DNA of 64,000 nucleotides from Anaerolineaceae bacterium UBA6073 (GTDB taxonomy: Bacteria; Chloroflexota; Anaerolineae; Anaerolineales; Anaerolineaceae), in the NCBI GenBank assembly GCA_002436085.1, contig DIXT01000021.1, forward strand, positions 1 to 64,000, given 5' to 3'. A model generated the notes under the pieces. That model did no database searches and was not told the origin of the DNA. It saw only the letters and a program-made list of their open reading frames with translations. This document shows, piece by piece, positions 45,121 through 53,000 of the stretch. Each line of letters opens with the position of its first letter. Position 1 is the stretch's first letter. The position numbers and the translations under genes are program-made.

Positions 45121-45330
45121 ATGGCCGACACGGATGAGTTCTGGACGGCAGAAGAAGTCTCAAATTACCTACGAATTCCGCAATCGACCATTTACAAGCT
45201 CGCCCAAGATAAAGTGTTACCCGGTTTTAAGGTGGGAAAGCACTGGAGATTTCGCCGAGAGGCTATTCTTAAATGGATTGATGACAGCGAAAATAAAAAA
45301 TCAACTCCAACATCCGGTAACCTAAAGTAA
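45121..45330 (+). CDS. Excisionase-type helix-turn-helix protein
   Basis: A 69-residue MerR/BldC-like DNA-binding protein: FWTAEEVSNYLRIPQSTIYK, then LPGFKVGKHWRFRREAILKW. RBS GCGAGGTGAGTA. It is the leader gene of the DISARM operon, eight bases before drmD. It may regulate that operon, as small helix-turn-helix genes often do in defence islands, or act as a recombination directionality factor for the island. Confidence 0.85.
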   Translation: MADTDEFWTAEEVSNYLRIPQSTIYKLAQDKVLPGFKVGKHWRFRREAILKWIDDSENKKSTPTSGNLK

Positions 45331-45338
45331 AACCTTCG

Positions 45339-48300
45339 ATGATTACAAACACTACTACTTCCATCCCCGAAATCGGACAAATCGTCACCGTACGTCAACG
45401 TCGGTATGTTGTATCTGACATACAGCAGAGTACAATCCCGCTTGAAGTCCTTTCGAAAAATGGGGATAAACCACAGCACCTGATTTTCCTAAGCTCAATT
45501 GAAGATGATGCACTGGGGGAGACCCTTCAGGTTATTTGGGAGATCGAACCGGACGCCAGAATAAATGATAAATCGGGATTACCCGACCCAGCAGGGTTTG
45601 ATTCTCCAATAAAGTTCGACGCTTTTATAAATGCAGTTCGTTGGGGAGCGATCAGCTCAGCAGATATCCGCTCCCTTCAAGCCCCTTTCAGAAGCGGCAT
45701 AACCATTGAAGATTATCAATTGGATCCGCTCGTGCGTGCGGTTCAGATGCCACGTGCGAATTTACTGGTAGCTGATGATGTGGGTCTGGGTAAAACTATC
45801 GAAGCCGGCCTCATCGTACAGGAATTACTGCTGCGCAACCGGGCCCGAACAGTGTTGATTGTCTGCCCCTCTTCCCTGCAGATCCAATGGCGCGATCAAA
45901 TGCGGGATAAGTTTGGGCTTGAGTTTCGTATTGTGGATGCAGAGTTGATGCGCACTTTACGTCGCACTCGTGGATTACATACCAATCCATGGTCGCACTT
46001 TCCACGTCTGATTACCTCGATCGATTTTCTAAAACGTGATCGCCCCATGCGATTATTCAAAGAAATCCTACCTGCCGAGGATGAGCCAAAATACCCACGC
46101 AAATTTGACATCCTCATCATTGACGAAGCCCACAATATTGCCCCGGTAGGACGCGGTAAATATGCTACGGATTCCCTTCGAACGTTGGCCATTCGCACGA
46201 TTGCTCCAAATTTCGAACATAAATTATTCTTAACCGCCACGCCTCACAACGGTTACAAAGAATCTTTTACCGCCTTGCTAGAATTACTGGACAATCAGCG
46301 CTTTGCTCGTGGCATTGAGCCAGATCGACAGCAACTCCAGTTGGTGATGGTCCGGCGCATGAAAAGCGAACTGCCTCCCCAGTTTGATGGCACCCCTCGC
46401 TTCCCGAAACGTTCCATTCAGGCGATTGAAGTTTCTTACTCGGATGAGGAAAAGAAAGCTCACGCCTGGCTGCAGGAGTACACTGAACTGCGCCAGCAGA
46501 ACCCAAAAGATGCCGTTGAGCGTTATGCAACCGAATTTATGATGAAGATGCTCAAGAAGCGGTTGTTTTCTTCGCCAGCTGCGTTCTTGCTCACCCTTGA
46601 ACAACATTTAAAGACGCTTGAGAAGACGAAGACCCTTTCTGATCAGCATAAACCAGTCTTTGGCATTTTACGCCAGCAGCTTGAAGCCGCGGAGGAAGAT
46701 GATCCACAAGAGACCTCTGAAGAACCAGGTGAAGATGTGATCTTGACAGCCACCCGCCTTTTCCGCCCGGTTACCCCCCGCGAAAAGGAATTATTAGATA
46801 ACCTGCTGGCCTGGGCGAAGCGCTCCGCAGCCCGTCCAGACAGCAAAATCCAGGAACTACTGAAATGGTTGAAGACCAACATCAAACCCAATGGGGTCTG
46901 GTCCAATGAACGGGTAGTCATTTTCACTGAATACCGTGCAACGTTAAATTCACTACAGGAATTGCTCGCCATGGAAGGCTTTACAGGTGATAACCGCTTG
47001 ATGACCCTTTATGGCGGAATGGATGATGAAAAACGCGAGAGCGTCAAAGCTGCATTCCAGGCCCGACCAGAGATCAGCCCGGTGCGGATTTTATTGGCCA
47101 CCGATGCGGCTTCAGAGGGTATTGACCTGCAAAACCATTGCCACTGTATTATCCACACGGAAATACCCTGGAATCCGAACCGCCTGGAACAGCGCAATGG
47201 CCGCCTTGACCGTCATGGGCAAACAAAGGATGTGTTGGTTCACCATTTTGTAACCAAAGGATTCCGCGATCAGGAGCAGAATGCATGGGATGTGCGCGGA
47301 CAGGGACTGGAAGCCGATCTGGAATTCCTTTTTCGGGCAGTGAAGAAGGTTGAACAAATTCGTGAAGACCTGGGTAAGGTTGGTCCCGTAATTGCCCTGC
47401 AGGTGGAAGAAGCCATGCTGGGCAAACGCCGCCATCTGGATACTGCTCAGGCAGAACGCGATAATGAACCGGTAAGGCGGATGCTGAAATTCGAGCGCGA
47501 CTTGCGCGCTCAAATTGCCCGTCATATGGAGCAGCTTCAAGAAACACGCCAGACCATGAACTTTTCACCGGAAAACACCGAGATCATCGTGGAAACCGCT
47601 TTGGAACTGGCAGGTCAGCGTGGATTAATCCCGGCGAAACTGCCTAAACTTCCTGGTGAGCAGCATCCGATCAACGGCACACCAATCTATGAACTTCCGG
47701 CATTGACCGGCAGTTGGGCGGCTTGCGCAGAGGGGTTGGCGCACCCGCATACGGGCAAGATCCGCCCGATTACTTTTGACCATAATGTAGTCGATGGGCG
47801 CGATGACGTGGTGCTGGCGCATCTCAACCACCGTCTGGTGCAGATGTCCTTGCGCCTGCTGCGCGCCGAGGTTTGGTCGCCGGCCAGCAAGAAGGGTTTG
47901 CACCGCCTGACTGCGCGGTTGGTTGCGGATACTGCACTCACCGACCCGGCAGTCATTGCTTTTGCACGGTTGGTTGTGACCGGCGGCGACCAGAACCGGC
48001 TGCACGAAGAGATTATTTCAACCGGAGGGTTTTTAAAGGAAGGTAAGTTCAACCGGATGAACGTCGGCCAGGTGACAAATGCCCTACAGGCCGCCACCGA
48101 CCAGGAACCCAATGCAGCCATGCAGCAGCGCTTATTGGATCTCTATGCTCGCATGATTCCTTCTCTATCTTCTGCATTGGAAGCGCGCTGCAAAGACCGT
48201 ATGGATGGCATCCAGAAATTGCTGACAGAACGCTCTGAGTTTGAAGCCAGAAGTATCGAAAGCGTCCTCAATGAGCTGGCCAGTTCCATCCGCCAGGAAC

Positions 48301-48518
48301 TGGATGAGCCTGAAGTACTGCAGCTGGAATTGTTTACCAGCGAGGAAAAGGAACAATTGAATCGCAACATGGACGCTCTACGGCGAAGGCTGGCAGCTAT
48401 TCCGGGCGAAATTGAGCAGGAAAAAATGGTGATTCAAAAAAGGTTCTCGGACCCGCAGATACGTATGTTTCCGGTTGCAATCATGTTTCTCGTTCCCGAG
48501 AAATATTCACGCGGATAA
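45339..48518 (+). CDS. drmD: DISARM SNF2-like helicase DrmD
   Basis: A 1059-residue superfamily 2 helicase. Walker A is ADDVGLGKTIEAGL (about residues 145-158), DEAH box D262-H265 in IIDEAHN, motif III LTATPHNG, and the C-terminal half has FTEYRATLNS, ATDAASEGIDLQ and the motif VI region NRLEQRNGRLDRHGQ. SNF2-like DrmD defines class 1 DISARM, a phage-restriction system that combines methylation with helicase and nuclease proteins. The presence of drmMI, drmA, drmB and a drmC start downstream on the same strand confirms the family. RNA polymerase-associated RapA-type helicases are the nearest alternative. Confidence 0.88.
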   Translation: MITNTTTSIPEIGQIVTVRQRRYVVSDIQQSTIPLEVLSKNGDKPQHLIFLSSIEDDALGETLQVIWEIEPDARINDKSGLPDPAGFDSPIKFDAFINAVRWGAISSADIRSLQAPFRSGITIEDYQLDPLVRAVQMPRANLLVADDVGLGKTIEAGLIVQELLLRNRARTVLIVCPSSLQIQWRDQMRDKFGLEFRIVDAELMRTLRRTRGLHTNPWSHFPRLITSIDFLKRDRPMRLFKEILPAEDEPKYPRKFDILIIDEAHNIAPVGRGKYATDSLRTLAIRTIAPNFEHKLFLTATPHNGYKESFTALLELLDNQRFARGIEPDRQQLQLVMVRRMKSELPPQFDGTPRFPKRSIQAIEVSYSDEEKKAHAWLQEYTELRQQNPKDAVERYATEFMMKMLKKRLFSSPAAFLLTLEQHLKTLEKTKTLSDQHKPVFGILRQQLEAAEEDDPQETSEEPGEDVILTATRLFRPVTPREKELLDNLLAWAKRSAARPDSKIQELLKWLKTNIKPNGVWSNERVVIFTEYRATLNSLQELLAMEGFTGDNRLMTLYGGMDDEKRESVKAAFQARPEISPVRILLATDAASEGIDLQNHCHCIIHTEIPWNPNRLEQRNGRLDRHGQTKDVLVHHFVTKGFRDQEQNAWDVRGQGLEADLEFLFRAVKKVEQIREDLGKVGPVIALQVEEAMLGKRRHLDTAQAERDNEPVRRMLKFERDLRAQIARHMEQLQETRQTMNFSPENTEIIVETALELAGQRGLIPAKLPKLPGEQHPINGTPIYELPALTGSWAACAEGLAHPHTGKIRPITFDHNVVDGRDDVVLAHLNHRLVQMSLRLLRAEVWSPASKKGLHRLTARLVADTALTDPAVIAFARLVVTGGDQNRLHEEIISTGGFLKEGKFNRMNVGQVTNALQAATDQEPNAAMQQRLLDLYARMIPSLSSALEARCKDRMDGIQKLLTERSEFEARSIESVLNELASSIRQELDEPEVLQLELFTSEEKEQLNRNMDALRRRLAAIPGEIEQEKMVIQKRFSDPQIRMFPVAIMFLVPEKYSRG

Positions 48519-48554
48519 TAACTTTCTGATTAGCAACTTTTCGAGGGAGTTTTT

Positions 48555-50093
48555 ATGGCCATTTCAAAAAAAGCAATCAACAAGGGAAATGCCGAAGAAG
48601 GTTCAGGAATTCGTCAATCTGATAATCGGATAAGCGTTAGTATTTATTTTTCTGATTATTTCAATGTCAGCCCAAGATTGCTTGAGGAGTATGGTGCCTT
48701 TAATATATCACTTGTTAATGATCTTCCATTGTTTATTGACCCATTTTTATTATTCACTTCTACGCGGGATGAATATCGTCAATTACACGATGGCATTATT
48801 CGTTACCTCCGGTTTCTACGCGATAAATCAATTAGCGGAAAGATTACCCCCGGTTTATTATTGGCTTGGTTTATGTTCAAGGAGGTTAAGCAAACCTGGC
48901 TTGGTTTTTCGCGCTTCGGTAATAGTGGTAGTGGCTTAGGCATGGATTTCGGTCGAGCCCTAAATGAAAACCTCATTAGAGTGTTTTCAGATTTTGGAAA
49001 TGAACGAATTACACATGGAAGTCACCTTGAAAAATTGTGTTTGATAAATGAGGGTGTAGGCAGAGACAACATTAGTGACTTTTCAACTAATTTAATAAAG
49101 GAATACTTGCTTAGTTACACTCAGAAGTTTGCCCAGGAAAATATTGCACCCGACCTGCTGGGGAAGTATCGAGTCCCCAAAGTACGGTTCAATTATGAAA
49201 CGGAAAAATGGGAGTCTGAATTATTTAATCTCCCTGTTTACAATGGTGATTATGTTATCTTGACCCCAGTGGATATGCTTACAAAGGATTCGATTTGGAT
49301 CAACAGGGAGGACTTGGTCAAGAATTTTAGGGAAATAGCCGAGTCCGTTCCTGATGAGCAACTTAGGGCTGAACTTAACAATTACCTCTCAGCCGAAATA
49401 CCAAAAGATGCAAAGTCAAAAGAGATTAACACTGTTCACGCAAGCGCTTATAAAGTTTTTCCTAAACTCCTTGAATACTATATCAAATACAAAGAAGATC
49501 ATGGCGAGGAAGCTAAAGCTTTAAGTGAAACAAATGTCGAGGAATCCAAGCTTCTTTTTATTGACCAGGTTGTTGATTTCATAATTTCTCTGTCGAATAA
49601 CACAGGCTTTTATCAAACCAGCGGTGACACTCTAAAAGACGCCTACGATCGCGTCATGTTTATGAAGCACGTGATAGAGCATCAAGACGGTTATAGACTT
49701 TTCTATATCAATGGTGAACCTGTTAAACGCGAAAGCGACGTCCAACTAATTTTTAAATTTACCTGGTTTGCATCGCCCTCTGATATTAATGCTGAGGTTA
49801 ACAATGGGCGCGGTCCAGTTGATTTTAAAGCATCGCGGGGGGCTTATGACAAGTCACTCATTGAGTTTAAACTTGCGTTGAATACCCAATTACGGCGCAA
49901 TCTTCAAAACCAGGTCGAAATCTATAAAATGGCGAATGATACGGAAAAAGCTTTGAAAGTGATTGTTTATTTTTCTGAATTGGAACTTCTTAAAGTACAG
50001 GCTATATTAGAAGAACTTGAATTGAAAGACGAAAGATCCATCATCCTTATTGACGCAAGAGCAGACAACAAACCATCTGCATCTAAGGCTTAA
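48555..50093 (+). CDS. Probable PD-(D/E)XK nuclease embedded in the DISARM operon
   Basis: A 512-residue protein I cannot name. Its C-terminal region has a PD-(D/E)XK-like site: E414, D423 in GRGPVDFKAS, then E437 and K439 in SLIEFKLALN, preceded by a strand-rich segment and followed by helix QNQVEIYKMAN, as in restriction-type nucleases. The N-terminal 350 residues (DPFLLFTSTRDEY, LLLAWFMFKEVKQTW) are of unknown fold. RBS GAGGGAG. Visibly more AT-rich than drmD and drmMI, suggesting a later insertion into the operon. It is four bases from drmMI, so it is co-expressed with DISARM. Confidence 0.75.
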   Translation: MAISKKAINKGNAEEGSGIRQSDNRISVSIYFSDYFNVSPRLLEEYGAFNISLVNDLPLFIDPFLLFTSTRDEYRQLHDGIIRYLRFLRDKSISGKITPGLLLAWFMFKEVKQTWLGFSRFGNSGSGLGMDFGRALNENLIRVFSDFGNERITHGSHLEKLCLINEGVGRDNISDFSTNLIKEYLLSYTQKFAQENIAPDLLGKYRVPKVRFNYETEKWESELFNLPVYNGDYVILTPVDMLTKDSIWINREDLVKNFREIAESVPDEQLRAELNNYLSAEIPKDAKSKEINTVHASAYKVFPKLLEYYIKYKEDHGEEAKALSETNVEESKLLFIDQVVDFIISLSNNTGFYQTSGDTLKDAYDRVMFMKHVIEHQDGYRLFYINGEPVKRESDVQLIFKFTWFASPSDINAEVNNGRGPVDFKASRGAYDKSLIEFKLALNTQLRRNLQNQVEIYKMANDTEKALKVIVYFSELELLKVQAILEELELKDERSIILIDARADNKPSASKA

Positions 50094-50096
50094 ACC

Positions 50097-53000
50097 ATGT
50101 CCATCGCCCGACACCACAACGAATGGCTTTCTCTGATTGAAATATCCGGCCCGTTTTTGAGCCTGCCGGTGCTGATGCGCACCTTCCCGCAGGGATTGGA
50201 CGCGCTTGACCGCGATGGCCTGGCGGAACTGCGCCTGGCATATGAGGAATGGCTGGATGACCAAAACAGCCTGCGCCCCTCACCGGCTATTCATTCGGTG
50301 TGGGTACGTTATGTGCTCGAACACGTTCTCGGCTTTGAAAAAAGCCATCTGCTCGAGGGTCCGGCGATACCGGCGACCCTGCAAGCCTTTGTTGCCGAAC
50401 AGGGCGAGACCCTGCGCCCCGACCTCGTTGTATCTAATTCCCCTCTCCTCCCAGGAGAGGGGTTAGGGGTGAGGTTACTGGTTCAGGTTTGCCCCATGAC
50501 CCAGGGGCTGGAAGAATCCATGCTGAATCACCGCTGGAAAGCCTCGCCGGCCATGCGCATGCTCGAACTGCTGCGCGCTACTGGTGTTTCGTTGGGTCTG
50601 GTGACCAACGGCGAGCAGTGGATGCTGGTCAACGCGCCTAAGGGCGAGACCAGCGCGTTTGTCTCCTGGTATGCCGCCCTGTGGTTGGAAGAGCCGCTCA
50701 CTTTGCGGGCTTTCTCTTCATTACTAGGTGCAACACGTTTCTTCTCGGTGGCGGACGAGGATACCCTGGAAGGCATGCTCAAGGACAGCGTCAACGAGCA
50801 GCAGGAAGTCACCGACCAGTTGGGCTACCAGGTGCGCCGGGCGGTGGAGGTATTGATCCGCGCCATTGATAAGGCCGACCAGGACTGCGGTCGAACGCTT
50901 TTGAAGGACATTCCGGAAAAAGACCTGTACGAGGCTGCCCTGACGGTGATGATGCGTCTTGTTTTCCTCTTTTCCGCCGAAGAGCGCGGACTGTTGCTGC
51001 TGGGCGACCCGCTTTACGATCAGAACTATGCGGTCTCTACCCTGCGCGCCCAGTTGCGTGAAACCGCCGATCAGCAGGGTGAAGAGGTGCTGGAGCGCCG
51101 CTTCGATGCCTGGTGCCGACTGCTGGCCACCTTCCGTGCCGTGCATGACGGCATTCACCACGACCGTCTGAACCTGCCGGCTTACGGCGGCAGCCTGTTT
51201 GATCCTGATCGTTACCCATTTTTGGAAGGAAGAATTGCCCTCATCCCTAACCCTTATCCCGAGAGGGGAAGGGAATCCCCTCTCCCCGCCGCTTCGGCGC
51301 TCCGTAGGGAGCCGGGAGAGGGCAAGGGTGAGGGTCCGCTTCCCATCTCGAACCGCACGGTGCTGCATCTGTTGGAAGCGCTGCAGGTGCTGCGTGTCAA
51401 GGTTCCGGGCGGTGGACCCGCCGAAGCCCGTCGGCTCTCCTTCCGCGCGCTGGATGTGGAGCAGATCGGTCACGTCTATGAAGGCTTGCTGGATCATATT
51501 GCCGTGCGCGCCAGCGAACCCGTGCTGGGGCTGGCTGGCACACGCGAGAAAGAACCGGAGCTATCGCTGCCCACTCTGCGGGTGGAAGAAGCCAAAGGCG
51601 AGAAGAATTTTCTTGCCTATCTTAAAGAGCAAACCGGGCGGTCAGAAAACGCGCTGCGCAAAGCCCTGCAGGAAAGACCGGACGTGTTCACCAACCAGCA
51701 CTTGCTCATTGCCTGTAACAACGATGCAAAGATGCTGGAGAGGGTGGCGCCGTACGCCGGTCTGCTGCGCGAGGATGACTTTGGCTACCCAGCGGTTTTC
51801 TTACCGGGCAGCGTGTACGTCACCGCCGGAGCCACGCGCCGCGCCACCGGCACACACTACACTCCACGCAGTCTGACCGAGCCGATTGTGCAGCACACCC
51901 TCGAGCCGCTGGTTTATACCGGCCCAGCCGAGGGGCTGCCCAAAGAACAGTGGACGCTCAAATCTCCCGCGGAACTGCTGGATCTGAAGGTTTGCGACAT
52001 GGCCATGGGTTCTGCCGGTTTCCTGGTGCAGGTGATCCGCTACCTCTCGGAGCGGTTGGTAGAAGCCTGGGATCAAATCTCCCCAGAACCATTTGCTAAA
52101 TCTCAACCTTCGGAAATATCTGGAATTCCTGTAGAAGTCCCTCACCCCAGCCCTCTCCCAGCGGGAGGGGTGGTAGCTAAGGAAGCATTATCGCCTGAAA
52201 TGCTGGAGCGGGTGCGGGAACTGCGTAAGAACGCAACGGAGGCGGAAGCTTTTCTATGGGAATTGTTGCGCGACCGCCAATTGGCTGGTTTCAAATTCCG
52301 CCGCCAGCATCCCCTGGGCGGAACCATTCTTGATTTTTACTGCCATGAAGTCCACCTGGCCGTTGAGATCGACGGCGCCGTCCACAAGGAACCGGAACAG
52401 GCCCAGCACGACGCCGAACGCTCCGCCTATCTGAACGAACAGGGAATCCGGGTCATTCGCTTCTGGAACCACGAAGTCCTGAATCAAACAGATGCCGTTC
52501 TAAAGAAAATTCTGAAAGAGTTTCAGTCGTCTGCTTCTCCAGTGCTCCCTTCTCCCAGTGGGAGAAGGGCTGGGGATGAGGGCCGCTTCCTCCGCATCAC
52601 CCCCGAAGGCCAGCCCGCCAGCGGCAAACCCAATGAGATCATTATTCCCAAGGACGATGAAGAGCGCCTGGTGCTGGCCCGCCGCCTGGTGGCCGATCGC
52701 TGCATCTACGGGGTGGACAAGAACCCTCTGGCGGTGGAGATTGCCAAGCTGTCGATCTGGTTAACCACCATGGACAAGGGCCGGCCCTTCACCTTTCTGG
52801 ATCACGCCCTCAAATGCGGCGATTCGCTGGTGGGTGCGGATGAAGACATGTACCGCAAATGGGCCTACAGCCTGAAAGGCGCCCAATTCACACTTTACCT
52901 GACCACGCTGGAGGAATTTACCGCAGCCGCCCGGCAGAAACGCAGGGAACTGGAAAGCTTCACCGTGCTGGACGTGCGCGATGCCGAACACAAAGCCGAA

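Noticed and set aside
45339..48518. Reading the locus as BREX or a Type I restriction system
   Set aside because: No pglZ, brxC, hsdR or hsdS is present, whereas DrmA, DrmB (DUF1998), a SNF2-like DrmD and a large adenine methylase together match class 1 DISARM.
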